Of a stretch of 64,000 bases of DNA, positions 54,879 through 63,965 are shown piece after piece. Numbering within the stretch: the first letter of the stretch is position 1; each line of letters opens with the position of its first letter. The DNA is from Flavobacterium gelidilacus DSM 15343 (GTDB lineage Bacteria > Bacteroidota > Bacteroidia > Flavobacteriales > Flavobacteriaceae), in NCBI RefSeq assembly GCF_000422685.1, contig NZ_AUGN01000001.1, positions 310,001 through 374,000 on the forward strand, read 5' to 3'. The notes under the pieces are model-generated. The model did not search any database. It saw nothing but the letters and a program-made list of their open reading frames with translations, and had not been told where the DNA came from. Both the position numbers and the translations under genes were made by a program.

Positions 54879-55757
54879 TATGAATGTAATTGATGCTTTA
54901 TCTTTTTTACTCAAATTAGCCATTAATTCAAAGGTTCTGTTTTTGTCAATTAAAACTAGTTTAGTTGTGTTTGGAGCAATAGTTCCTTCATTAATAGCCT
55001 CTATTGTAAAAACAGTATTATTGCTATCTAAATCTATTGTTATTGACTTTTTCTTATTTGTTACTTTATAGTTTCTTAAAATAATTTTTGAACCATTATA
55101 TAAGTTAATTTCGTCACCATCTTCTTTACCTGAATCAAAAATTTCAATAGTTATAGTTTTATCTTCCCAAAAAACATTTAGATTTTGATCTTTTGATAAT
55201 TTATTTATTTTTAAATCATCAATTAGTTTTATTGGATCTATTTTTGCCTTAGTTTCTGCATCAATACTTTTCTTTTTATCTATTTTTTTCGATAATTTAT
55301 TCATTTTATCATAGATATTTTCACTTCCAATTAATGATAAAGTTCCGTCAATACAACTCGCTTTATTTTTAAACATTCCTTTGAAGTTCCCGTCTAACTT
55401 GCTGTTTTTATTGATAAGTTTAATTTTACCAGTGAAGTTTACAAAGCAGAAAACATTTTGAGAATAGGTTGATTTTGTATATAAAATATCATTTTCATAG
55501 AATGAAAAAATTTTGCTTTTAGAATCGTAAGTTCCTACAATTAAATTTTTTGTTTCATGTTCACCGTCTAAATCAGTAATAGAATAACCATTTATTTTTC
55601 CATTTTTTTCTTCAAATTTTATTCTATATGTTATCATTTTTTTTGAATCATCGTTTAATTTTAAAATACCGAAAAACTCATAATTATTTTGTGAGAAAAT
55701 AGAATTAGATAAAAAAAGTGCTATTAAGAAAAAAATTACATTTTTATTTGTCGGCAT
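54861..55757 (-). CDS. Exported protein of unknown function
   Basis: Encodes 298 residues from ATG 55757 (MPTNKNVIFFLIALFLSNSIFSQ), a normal signal peptide; the TTG further upstream at 55784 falls in the -7 box and is rejected. The mature part is strand-rich, with a region near 30-150 rich in DLDGEHETKN-type turns and a Lys-rich linker (KKIDKKKSIDAETK) in the middle. No family is recognised. It is divergent from the TM2 gene, and the two promoters overlap. Confidence 0.7.
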   Translation of the reverse strand: MPTNKNVIFFLIALFLSNSIFSQNNYEFFGILKLNDDSKKMITYRIKFEEKNGKINGYSITDLDGEHETKNLIVGTYDSKSKIFSFYENDILYTKSTYSQNVFCFVNFTGKIKLINKNSKLDGNFKGMFKNKASCIDGTLSLIGSENIYDKMNKLSKKIDKKKSIDAETKAKIDPIKLIDDLKINKLSKDQNLNVFWEDKTITIEIFDSGKEDGDEINLYNGSKIILRNYKVTNKKKSITIDLDSNNTVFTIEAINEGTIAPNTTKLVLIDKNRTFELMANLSKKDKASITFIKKDAN

Positions 55758-55779
55758 ATTATATTTTTTTATATGTTTG
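55750..55779 (+). promoter_or_regulatory. Promoter of the TM2 gene
   Basis: TTG at 55748-55750 is followed after 21 bases by TATGTTTG at 55772-55779. The next gene's reading frame must start downstream of this. Confidence 0.7.
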
Positions 55780-55781
55780 TG

Positions 55782-55813
55782 CAAATCTAAAACTTTTTAT
55801 TATTAAAAAACAA
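55782..55813 (-). promoter_or_regulatory. Promoter of the 54861 gene
   Basis: On the minus strand TTG (55813-55811) precedes TAGATTTG (55789-55782) by 21 bases, back-to-back with the TM2 promoter. Confidence 0.65.
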
Positions 55814-56161
55814 TTATTACTTATTGTAGCATTTTTTACAATGTTCTCAATGGCGCCTGCTTATGCATCGTTTCCAGCAGTGCAAAATCAAAATGAAATT
55901 TCTGTTTCAGAATCAAGCTCAAACAACGAATTGTCTTCTCCAGCTGCAGCAGCTTCAGGAAAAAGTCAATTAACTGCTGTTTTATTATGCTTCTTTCTTG
56001 GAGGTTTAGGAATTCATAGATTTTACTTAGGATACACTTGGCAAGGAGTTGTTCAACTTTTAACTTTGGGAGGTTTAGGAATTTGGGCTCTAATTGATTT
56101 TATTAGAATCCTTACTGGTGATTTACAACCAAAAAATGGTAGTTATTCTAAAACGTTATAA
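55802..56161 (+). CDS. TM2-domain protein, probable AUU start
   Basis: Encodes 119 residues if read from ATT 55802 (M/I-KKQLLLIVAFFTMFSMAPAYA), a full signal peptide, then an Ala/Ser linker and a TM2 domain with two membrane helices (TAVLLCFFLGGLGIHRFYLG, then a DRF-like turn and LLTLGGLGIWALIDFIRI). No ATG, GTG or TTG lies between the promoter and ATT; the next ATG, at 55841, falls inside the signal peptide. The longer frame from 55718 begins upstream of the promoter. TM2 proteins are common and of unknown role. A terminator follows at 56179. Confidence 0.7.
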   Translation: MKKQLLLIVAFFTMFSMAPAYASFPAVQNQNEISVSESSSNNELSSPAAAASGKSQLTAVLLCFFLGGLGIHRFYLGYTWQGVVQLLTLGGLGIWALIDFIRILTGDLQPKNGSYSKTL

Positions 56162-56178
56162 TTAAATTTACAAGTTTA

Positions 56179-56210
56179 TAAAAGAGACAATTAATTTTGT
56201 CTCTTTTATT
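56179..56210 (+). terminator. Terminator of the TM2 gene
   Basis: TAAAAGAGACAA at 56179-56190 and TTGTCTCTTTTA at 56197-56208 form a perfect 12-bp stem with a 6-base loop. Confidence 0.85.
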
Positions 56211-56319
56211 TTGAAATATTTTTTTTCATTCTTAATTAAAAAAATACTCAAATTATAAAAACAAATAAATAAAACTTAAATCAAATTTAGATGATTCTTT
56301 TAATTATTTAGGTTCGTAA

Positions 56320-56712
56320 TTAGGAAGCTATTTTAATTAAATCATTCATTGTTATCGGTTTAGATAAAAAACCTTTAATACAAGGATTTTTATCTGCTTT
56401 TAACTTGTCATCAATGGCAATTGATGAACTTGATATAAATATACTTGTTTTTTTTTCTTCAAAGTTTTGTTTGAAAACACTAATTTCAGCCATAAATGCC
56501 CATCCATCCATTAATGGCATTTCTATATCTAAAAGTATAATATCTGGTAATTGTTTATCTTTATTCAAAATATTCTTTATCGCTAAAAAAGCTTCTTCTC
56601 CATTAGAATATGTTTCAACATTTTCAAAAATATTGGCTTTTGAAATAAGTTTTTGAATAATAATTTTAAAAATTGAATCATCGTCTATTATCCATATTGA
56701 TTTTTTTTTCAT
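56320..56712 (-). CDS. Single-domain response regulator
   Basis: Encodes 130 residues. A CheY-like receiver has acidic pocket IIDDDS near 9, phosphoacceptor Asp in IILLDIEMPLMDGW near 60 and conserved Lys in LSKPITMNDL near 117. There is no output domain. Its start overlaps the end of the kinase gene at 56709 by 4 bases, so the two are translated together and the kinase is its likely phosphodonor. Confidence 0.9.
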   Translation of the reverse strand: MKKKSIWIIDDDSIFKIIIQKLISKANIFENVETYSNGEEAFLAIKNILNKDKQLPDIILLDIEMPLMDGWAFMAEISVFKQNFEEKKTSIFISSSSIAIDDKLKADKNPCIKGFLSKPITMNDLIKIAS

Positions 56713-59069
56713 AAAATATAGATTTTAAAAGTAGTTCCTACATTGAGTTCACTTTGTACTATTATTTTTCCGCCCATTGCCTCTACTTGATTTTTAGTAA
56801 TAAATAAACCAATTCCTCTGGAATCTTCACTATTACTAAAGGTTTTATACATACCAAAAATTTTATTTTTATTCTTTAGTAAGTCTATTCCAATTCCATT
56901 ATCAGCTATCTCTAAAACTTTTGATTCATTTTCTTTATAATATCTTATAGTTATAATTGAATTTCGCTCTTTATGACTATATCTAATTGCATTTGAAATA
57001 ACATTATACAAAATACTTTCTATATATGCTGAATTATATTTTATTTCAACTTCATTATTAACAAGGTTTAAAATTGTAACATTATTAGTTTTTATTTGTC
57101 CTGATAAAACGGCTAATGTTGTTTCTACATAATTAAGTAAATTTATTTTTTCAACAGTCAAAGTTATGTTTGTTTGAATACTCACAACTTCATTTAAATT
57201 CAATAATGTATCATTTAAAGAGTTTGACGCTAATTTTAGTAGTTCCGTCATTTCTTCTTTTTCCTCAATATCATCAGTTATTTCAATTAAGCTTATCAAT
57301 GAACTAATATTGCTAGTATGAGATCTTAAATTATGAGATACAATATACGAAAAATTTAATAAACGTTCATTTTGTTCTTTTACAAGGCTAAAAGAAGTAT
57401 TTAAATCTTTTTCGATTTCTTTGGTTTTAGTAATATCAATCATAATACCTCTCAAACTAACTGGCTCATTATTTTCGATTACAACATTTACAATATCTCT
57501 AAGCCAAATTATTGATCCATCTTTGGCAACCATTCGATATTCAAAATCATGATCTAGATTCTCATTAGTTTTTTCAGAACAAAAATTAATGACGCTTTCT
57601 TTATCTTCGTGATAAATATGATCTTTCCAAAAAGTTTTGCTCGACAACCACTCTTCTGACGTATATCCTAAAATATTTTCAACTTTTTTACTTATGAATG
57701 TAAATTCAAAAGTATTGGCATCACATTCCCAAACTATTCCATCTATTGTATTAATTAGTGACTCAATTCGATGTTGCGTGTTTAATATTATTTGCTCGTT
57801 TTTTTTACGTTCTGTAATGTCTTCTACTATTGAAATAAATGTATATTCTTTAAAATTATTATTAACAAATAAAGGTGTAGCCGTCAAATTTACCCAAATA
57901 ATTTTTCCTTGTTTAGTAAAGTATCTTTTCTCCATAGAATAATGATCAATTATTCCATTTTCAATTTTTTTTACGTATTCTACATCTTTTTTTAAATCTT
58001 CAGGATGCGTAATTGATTGCCAGTTTTTTTCTTTCATTTCACTTTGGCTATACCCTAATAATTTACAAAACTTCTCATTGATTTCAATGAATTTACCAGT
58101 AACACTATCTATATTAGAAATCCCTATAGCTGCTTGCTCAAAAATTGTCTTAAATTTAGTTTCACTGCTAATTAATTTATTAGCCTGTTCTTCAATTAAT
58201 ACTTGTAATTCTTCTGGTTTTCTTAGTAATAATATTGTAAAAAAGCCTAAGGTATAAGCCACCATTAATGATACAAGAATTTTAAACATAAACTGATTTA
58301 GTAAAGTATCTGCATTTTTATCAATTATGTATAGTTTCCAATCGCCATCAGGTATATAACTCCTTACATTGTTATTTTTAGTTAATTTAATTAATTCTGG
58401 TAAAAAAAAGTCTTCTTTATTTGTATTAGGGTTTGTTTTTGATAACTGAAAATAAAAATTTTTAGTATTTAATGTGCTTATTCCGGAAGTCAATAATAAT
58501 CTATCCAGTTTAATTATCACAGCAGAAAAACCCCAGAATTTATTTTTTAAATAAACAGGTAATCTTCCCACAATCCCTTGTCCTCCTTGAGTCAATTCAA
58601 ACGGACCAGCAAAATACATTTTTTGAGTTTGGATAGATTTTAAAGCTTCATCTTTAAATAATTCGGATTTTAAAATATCTAAATCCATAGCAGCTTCATT
58701 TCCTTGCATTGGATAAATATATTTAATAATACCATTTGGAACCATTTGAACAGCATTAATACTGTTATTTGACTCTACTAATTTTTTTCCTATAGAATCA
58801 AAGTTTTGAGGAATTCCATCATCATCAATTGTTAAGGCTAAAGTAAGGGTTGTTGTGTAACAGTTTTTAAGTGATTGTTCTAAATTATGAGTAATTACAT
58901 TTAGGGTATTACTCATTTCAACTCTTTTGTTTTCTTTATTTAGCAGATAGTTTTGAAAAGCTATGTAAATAAATAAAATACTTAAAGTAGAAAAAACTAA
59001 AAAACCGAGTATTTTTGGTTTACTGAAAAACCAATTAATTAACGAATATGCATTTTTACTTTTTTTCAT
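56709..59069 (-). CDS. CHASE-PAS-PAS sensor histidine kinase
   Basis: Encodes 786 residues. A first membrane helix (about 18-38), a CHASE sensor domain outside (about 70-235: VQMVPNGIIKYIYPMQGNEAA), a second helix (about 265-285), then PAS at about 300-415 (with a PAC end ISIVEDITERKK) and about 430-550. The His-kinase dimer domain has SYIVSHNLRSHTSNISSL near 575 and the ATPase domain has NVISNAIRYS near 690, DNGIGIDLL and GIGLFITK. It is paired with the receiver gene downstream. The CHASE ligand is unknown. Confidence 0.9.
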   Translation of the reverse strand: MKKSKNAYSLINWFFSKPKILGFLVFSTLSILFIYIAFQNYLLNKENKRVEMSNTLNVITHNLEQSLKNCYTTTLTLALTIDDDGIPQNFDSIGKKLVESNNSINAVQMVPNGIIKYIYPMQGNEAAMDLDILKSELFKDEALKSIQTQKMYFAGPFELTQGGQGIVGRLPVYLKNKFWGFSAVIIKLDRLLLTSGISTLNTKNFYFQLSKTNPNTNKEDFFLPELIKLTKNNNVRSYIPDGDWKLYIIDKNADTLLNQFMFKILVSLMVAYTLGFFTILLLRKPEELQVLIEEQANKLISSETKFKTIFEQAAIGISNIDSVTGKFIEINEKFCKLLGYSQSEMKEKNWQSITHPEDLKKDVEYVKKIENGIIDHYSMEKRYFTKQGKIIWVNLTATPLFVNNNFKEYTFISIVEDITERKKNEQIILNTQHRIESLINTIDGIVWECDANTFEFTFISKKVENILGYTSEEWLSSKTFWKDHIYHEDKESVINFCSEKTNENLDHDFEYRMVAKDGSIIWLRDIVNVVIENNEPVSLRGIMIDITKTKEIEKDLNTSFSLVKEQNERLLNFSYIVSHNLRSHTSNISSLISLIEITDDIEEKEEMTELLKLASNSLNDTLLNLNEVVSIQTNITLTVEKINLLNYVETTLAVLSGQIKTNNVTILNLVNNEVEIKYNSAYIESILYNVISNAIRYSHKERNSIITIRYYKENESKVLEIADNGIGIDLLKNKNKIFGMYKTFSNSEDSRGIGLFITKNQVEAMGGKIIVQSELNVGTTFKIYIL

Positions 59070-59226
59070 TTTTTCTAAATAGAATTCTTAAATAATCAAC
59101 GCTATTAATTTACTTAAAGTAAGACTTATATAATTTACAATAATACGGTTCTTTCTTATTATTGTAAAACAATTTTAAAAATATTACAAGTAACTTACAA
59201 ACTTAAAGTTTATTGTTTAACTAATT

Positions 59227-59256
59227 TTGATATTGAATCTAAAAAAATTAATTTTG
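59227..59256 (+). promoter_or_regulatory. Promoter of the YebC-family gene
   Basis: TTG at 59227-59229, 19 bases, then TAATTTTG at 59249-59256: a full -33/-7 match 22 bases before the ATG. Confidence 0.7.
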
Positions 59257-59278
59257 TGCTGTTTAAAACAATATAGCA

Positions 59279-59989
59279 ATGGGTAGAGCATTCGAATTTA
59301 GAAAAGCACGAAAAATGAAACGTTGGTCAGCAATGGCAAAAACGTTTACAAGAATAGGAAAAGATATTGCAATGGCTGTAAGTGAAGGAGGTCCAAATCC
59401 TGATACAAACTCACGTTTGAGAGCAGTTATACAAAATGCCAAATCGGCAAACATGCCAAAAGACACAGTAGATCGTGCCATAAAAAAAGCATCTGATAAA
59501 GATACTGCTCATTATAAAGAAGTTTTATTTGAAGGTTATGCTCCACACGGAATTGCAATTTTAATTGAAACTGCAACTGACAACAATAACAGAACAGTGG
59601 CAAATATTAGAAGTTACTTTAATAAATGCAATGGAACTTTTGGAACTCAAGGTTCGGTTGAGTTTATGTTTGACCACACTTGTAATTTTAGAATTCCAGC
59701 TGAAGGTCAAGATGTAGAAGAACTAGAATTAGAAATGATTGATTTTGGTGTTGAAGAAATTTTTGAAGACGAGGATGGAATTTTAATGTATGCGCCTTTT
59801 GAAAGTTTCGGTGCCATTCAAAAAGAACTAGAATCTAGAGAATTAGAAATACTTTCTTCAGGATTTGAGAGAATTCCTCAAGTAACTAAAGAACTTACTC
59901 CAGAAGAAGCTGCAGACGTTGAAAAGTTACTAGAGAAAATTGAAGAAGATGATGATGTTATGAATGTTTATCATAGTATGCAAGAATAA
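59279..59989 (+). CDS. YebC/PmpR-family regulator
   Basis: Encodes 236 residues. The start MGRAFEFRKARKMKRWSAMAK, SEGGPNPDTNSRLRAVI near 39 and NMPKDTVDRAIKKA near 60 are DUF28/YebC signatures, and the acidic C-terminal half is typical. Family members regulate transcription or help ribosomes through hard-to-translate stretches; which applies here is not visible. It has a full housekeeping promoter at 59227-59256 and stands alone. Confidence 0.93.
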   Translation: MGRAFEFRKARKMKRWSAMAKTFTRIGKDIAMAVSEGGPNPDTNSRLRAVIQNAKSANMPKDTVDRAIKKASDKDTAHYKEVLFEGYAPHGIAILIETATDNNNRTVANIRSYFNKCNGTFGTQGSVEFMFDHTCNFRIPAEGQDVEELELEMIDFGVEEIFEDEDGILMYAPFESFGAIQKELESRELEILSSGFERIPQVTKELTPEEAADVEKLLEKIEEDDDVMNVYHSMQE

Positions 59990-60170
59990 TTTTTTCTATT
60001 ATAGAATTTACTTTTATAATTAATTTTTTAAAATAAATTGTTTGGAGATATTCTGCAAGAAAAGCAAAACTCTTAGGATATTTTTCAAGAAATCTTTAAT
60101 AAAATATAGTAAACTACATTAAATTTTATGTACCATTGCTAAGATATTATTATAATTTCCTTACTATTTC

Positions 60171-62237
60171 ATGAAAAATATCCTAAATAAATTTATATTA
60201 TCTTTTATATTTATTCTGCTTATTGTTGGAATATTACTTTTCTTTAAAAAAGAAAAGTCCAACGAATTTATATCAGTTTCAAAAAAATATGAAGTTGATA
60301 ATTCTTTACTATTAAAGCCAAAAAATGGTAAAGAAAATGTTATTTACGATCTTCAAAAGTTAGATTCTGTAATTTTAAATAAAGACTTATCAATACTGTC
60401 ACAAGTAAAAGTTTTTGATTACAAAAGATATGTAAATCAAGCATTTATTAATGATTATGAAATGGCACATAAGTATGCCGATTCTGCTATTTCAGTCATA
60501 TCAGGAAAAGATCCTGTAATTTATAAAGATGAATATGCCATTGCTTATCTTTGTAAAGGTGATGTGTTTTATAGTCAAGATCAATTTAATGAAGCTTTTG
60601 CCTATTATTATAAAGCAAAACAATTAGGATTAGGTTATTTTGATAATTGCTTAAATTCTGAGTACAGTTATCGAATCGCTATGATATACTATAAACAAGA
60701 ATCATATGATGATGCAAAAAATAACTTTATTGATGCTTTTAAAGATTCAGAAAGTTGTCCAGACATATTAGATAATTACCACAGAAGACAACAAATCCTC
60801 TCTAACATAGGACTGAGTTATTATCAACTTAAAGATTATGATAATGCTGAATATTATTATGAATTAGCCCTGAAATTTATAAATACAAACTCAAAGAAAT
60901 TCCCTAATGAGAGTAGAAAACACAATGAAGCTTTAGGTGTAGTTTATGGGAATCTTGGTAAAGTTTATTTACAGAAAAAAGAATATGCTAAATCCACATT
61001 TGTTTTAAAAAAGGATATAGAAATCAATCTTTCTCGTGGTAACGATATTAAACATGCACAATCAAGTTATTTGAGTCTAGCTGAAATACTTTTAAAAGAA
61101 GACAAACTTGACAGTGCATATTTATCTCTAAAGAATTTAAAGGTTACCTTAGATACTATAAGTACACTAAAAGACGAAGCAGAATGGAATAAATTAATGT
61201 GTTCCTATTATGAGAAAAAAAATAACATTCCTCAAGCACATTATTATTTACAACAATATCTAATTAAAAAAGAAGAAGCTTCTATAAACAGTTCACCTAT
61301 CAGCACTATCGATTTAAAAAAGCAATATGATTTATTTGAACAACAACATAATCTTGAAATACTTGAGACAGAAAACAAGGTAAAAAATCTATATCTATTT
61401 ATTACCATTATTATAGTGGTAACCGTTATTATTTTGTTGATTTTTATGTGGTATAACTGGAAAGAATCAAAAAGAAATATTTCTAAATTAAGTAAATTAA
61501 ACAACACTATTTTATCCCAAAATAGAGAGCTTGAAAATGCTTTCGACATAATAACTGAAAGTAGTAAAGAAAAAGAAAAACTACTAAATTTAGTAGCACA
61601 TGATTTAAGAACTCCTATTGCATCCTTATCTTTAATGGTTGATTTAGTTGTCGATGAAAATAATGAAAAAGAACGAAATGAATTAATGAGTTTAATGAAA
61701 GTAGCCTGTGGAAATGCACTAGATCTTATAAGTGAAACCTTAGAATCAAATAAAAATGTTATTAAATTGATTTTAAAAAACACAGTTGTTTTAAACGATT
61801 TTTTATTAGAATGTTTCGCTTTACTAAAGATATTAGCCGATGAAAAACAAATTTTTATTGATTTAGAACTTCCAAAAGAAAATATTGATGTAAAAATAAA
61901 CGCTGAAAATTTTAAAAGAGTAATAAATAACCTTGTTAGTAATGCTATTAAATTCAGTGCAAAAGGATCAACTATAAAAATTAATGCTGTTAAAAAAAAT
62001 GATAAACTCCTAATTTCTATTAAAGATCAAGGAATTGGCATTGAAGAAAATAAAATTGACCGAATATTTGAATTAGAATCCTTTGAATATAACCGTGACG
62101 GTACAGATGGAGAACAATCCTTTGGACTTGGTTTATCATTTTGCAAGCAAGTGATTGAAGAACATAATGGAATAATTTGGGCTGAAAGTATCGTGGGAAA
62201 AGGAAGTACATTTTTTATTGAAATTCCTTTAAAATAA
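60171..62237 (+). CDS. TPR-containing sensor histidine kinase
   Basis: Encodes 688 residues. A membrane helix (about 8-26) leads into a periplasmic run of TPRs (about 80-370: AYLCKGDVFYSQDQFNEAFAY, ILSNIGLSYYQLKDYDNAEYY and more), a second membrane helix (406-428) and a cytoplasmic kinase with the phosphorylated His in NLVAHDLRTPIASL near 480, NLVSNAIKFS near 587, DQGIGIEENKI and GLGLSFCKQVIEEH. TPRs probably sense a protein or envelope state. No response regulator is adjacent. It ends 5 bases before the csaA stop on the other strand. Confidence 0.9.
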   Translation: MKNILNKFILSFIFILLIVGILLFFKKEKSNEFISVSKKYEVDNSLLLKPKNGKENVIYDLQKLDSVILNKDLSILSQVKVFDYKRYVNQAFINDYEMAHKYADSAISVISGKDPVIYKDEYAIAYLCKGDVFYSQDQFNEAFAYYYKAKQLGLGYFDNCLNSEYSYRIAMIYYKQESYDDAKNNFIDAFKDSESCPDILDNYHRRQQILSNIGLSYYQLKDYDNAEYYYELALKFINTNSKKFPNESRKHNEALGVVYGNLGKVYLQKKEYAKSTFVLKKDIEINLSRGNDIKHAQSSYLSLAEILLKEDKLDSAYLSLKNLKVTLDTISTLKDEAEWNKLMCSYYEKKNNIPQAHYYLQQYLIKKEEASINSSPISTIDLKKQYDLFEQQHNLEILETENKVKNLYLFITIIIVVTVIILLIFMWYNWKESKRNISKLSKLNNTILSQNRELENAFDIITESSKEKEKLLNLVAHDLRTPIASLSLMVDLVVDENNEKERNELMSLMKVACGNALDLISETLESNKNVIKLILKNTVVLNDFLLECFALLKILADEKQIFIDLELPKENIDVKINAENFKRVINNLVSNAIKFSAKGSTIKINAVKKNDKLLISIKDQGIGIEENKIDRIFELESFEYNRDGTDGEQSFGLGLSFCKQVIEEHNGIIWAESIVGKGSTFFIEIPLK

Positions 62238-62242
62238 AAAGA

Positions 62243-62584
62243 TTAACCAACTCTCAATCCATTCTCAACAGGTTTATCTGAAGATAGAAGAACAACTTCT
62301 TTATCATTCCCAATTGAACCTAAAAGTAGACATTCACTCATGAAGTTGCCTATTTGCTTTTTGGGAAAGTTTATTACAGCTACAATTTGTTTACCTAGTA
62401 ATTCTTCTTTGTTATATTTTTGTGTGATTTGAGCAGAAGTTTTCTTCACTCCTATTATATTACCAAAATCAATATGAATTTGATAAGCTGGATTTCTAGC
62501 TTTAGGAAAATCATTGATTTCAATTATAGTTCCAATTCGTATTTCGACTTTTTCGAAATCTGTCCAAGTTAAATCATTTTGCAT
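62243..62584 (-). CDS. csaA: CsaA-type tRNA-binding/chaperone protein
   Basis: Encodes 113 residues with an OB-fold tRNA-binding domain: VEIRIGTIIEINDFPKARNPAYQIHIDFG near 12 and VAVINFPKKQIGNFMSECLLLG near 68. CsaA has chaperone activity in the Sec pathway in some bacteria; its tRNA-binding fold is shared with the MetRS C-terminus. Its standard length and motifs are complete. Confidence 0.93.
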   Translation of the reverse strand: MQNDLTWTDFEKVEIRIGTIIEINDFPKARNPAYQIHIDFGNIIGVKKTSAQITQKYNKEELLGKQIVAVINFPKKQIGNFMSECLLLGSIGNDKEVVLLSSDKPVENGLRVG

Positions 62585-62699
62585 TTTATTCTGAACTTGT
62601 TTCAGAATCTTATCAATAAAGACTCTGCATTATTAATTAATTCAAAAATAATAAATTATTGTAACCTTTTGATAAACCTTTCGTATAACTATTAAGAAA

Positions 62700-62776
62700 T
62701 TCCAAAAAGAAAAATTCCAAATTCCAATTGTAAGTTTCTAAATTCTGATTTCTAAATTCTAAATTTTAAATTAAAA
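62700..62776 (+). repeat. Degenerate AAATTCY repeat run
   Basis: AAATTCCAAATTCCAATT, then TTTCTAAATTCTGATTTC and TAAATTCTAAATTTTAAATT make a degenerate run of 7-8 base units ending at the next ATG. It covers the 5' region of the thioredoxin-fold gene and probably overlaps its promoter. Confidence 0.6.
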
Positions 62777-63331
62777 ATGTCATTAACTCCTTCAAAAATG
62801 CTGCCTTTAGGAACAAAAGCTCCTGATTTTATTTTACCAGCTTCAAATTTTAATCTAAATTTTAATTTTGAAGATTGTAAAGGTGAAAAAGGAACATTAG
62901 TAATTTTTATGTGCAATCACTGTCCGTTTGTACTTCATGTAATAGATGAAGTTGTAATGATAGCAAATGATTATAGAGTTCAAGGAATTGGAGTTGTAGC
63001 GATTTCAAGTAATGATATAATAAATTACCCTCAAGATTCACCTGAAAAAATGGCTGACTTTGTGCTTAAACATAAAATTGATTTTCCGTATTTATATGAT
63101 GAATCTCAAGAAGTTGCAAAAGCCTTTGATGCTGCTTGTACACCAGATTTTTACTTATTCGACAGTCAAGATAAATTAATTTATAGAGGACAACTAGATG
63201 ATTCAAGACCTGGGAATGAATTTTCAATAAGTGGCAACGATTTAAGAAATGCAATTGATAGCGTAATATATAATCGCCATTTAAACGAAATCCAAAAACC
63301 TAGTATGGGTTGTAATATTAAATGGAAATAA
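62777..63331 (+). CDS. Thioredoxin-fold protein of the AhpC/TlpA type
   Basis: Encodes 184 residues. The redox motif is MCNHCPFVLHV near 46 (CxxC form C-N-H-C); LGTKAPDFILPA near 12 and TPDFYLFDSQDKLIYRGQLDD near 115 are typical of this peroxiredoxin-like thioredoxin family. No signal peptide is present, so it is cytoplasmic. The ATG at 62777 follows a stretch of AAATTC-type repeats, not a usual ribosome-binding site, as is common in this group. Confidence 0.88.
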   Translation: MSLTPSKMLPLGTKAPDFILPASNFNLNFNFEDCKGEKGTLVIFMCNHCPFVLHVIDEVVMIANDYRVQGIGVVAISSNDIINYPQDSPEKMADFVLKHKIDFPYLYDESQEVAKAFDAACTPDFYLFDSQDKLIYRGQLDDSRPGNEFSISGNDLRNAIDSVIYNRHLNEIQKPSMGCNIKWK

Positions 63332-63333
63332 AT

Positions 63334-63464
63334 TAGTTGGCAGTGTTCAGTTTTAAGTTGGCAGAAAATTCAAAATATATTTCAAAACCATTTTTTAAAT
63401 TGAAAATCATTTTTATTTTATAAACGAAAACTACTGTACACTAAATATTGAACACTGCCAACTA
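63334..63464. repeat. Paired dispersed repeat between convergent genes
   Basis: TAGTTGGCAGTGTTCA at 63334-63349 and its exact complement at 63449-63464 flank a 99-base A/T-rich interval. AAGTTGGCAG occurs again at 63355. The right arm includes the stop codon of the 63462 gene. The same word is seen at 6464 and 6771. Confidence 0.85.
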
Positions 63465-63965
63465 GTTCTCTTCCATCACAACATCAATAGGACTATTACT
63501 TCTTGGTCCAAATTTTCGAGCTTGTTTTTCGTTTTCACTTGAACATAGAATATACAAATTGAAACTATTTAATTCAATTGTTTGAGATTTAAATTTTCCC
63601 GATAAATCTTCTACTTTAATATTATAATTTTCAGCAGGAAATGTGTTGGTAATAGAAAGTAAATAATTGTCTTTGGCATAAGGAAAAAACCAACGTTCTT
63701 TTGCACCTTCTTTATTAATTAAATAGTTTTTAGTAAAAAGCATAGGTTTATTTCCGTCTTTCCAACTTAGAGAGTTGTTTGTGTTTATGACTTCTTTTCC
63801 TTCTTTATCTACTACAGTAATTTTTATGTTATCTAAATTCACAGTTTTACCATTTTCATGGACATCAACTACTAAATAAGACGTAAAATCAAATCCACAA
63901 TGTTGAATCTGACTGAAAGAGATGAAAGAAAAAAGAAGAAAGACGAAAGAAAATAGATTTTTCAT
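63462..63965 (-). CDS. Small exported protein of unknown function
   Basis: Encodes 167 residues with signal peptide MKNLFSFVFLLFSFISFSQ. The mature part begins IQHCGFDFTSYLVVDVHENG and has the look of a single beta-sandwich (IKITVVDKEGKEVIN, YNIKVEDLSGKFKSQTIELN). No family is recognised. Its stop codon is within the right arm of the inverted repeat. The 35 bases beyond its start to the window edge show no promoter match. Confidence 0.65.
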   Translation of the reverse strand: MKNLFSFVFLLFSFISFSQIQHCGFDFTSYLVVDVHENGKTVNLDNIKITVVDKEGKEVINTNNSLSWKDGNKPMLFTKNYLINKEGAKERWFFPYAKDNYLLSITNTFPAENYNIKVEDLSGKFKSQTIELNSFNLYILCSSENEKQARKFGPRSNSPIDVVMEEN

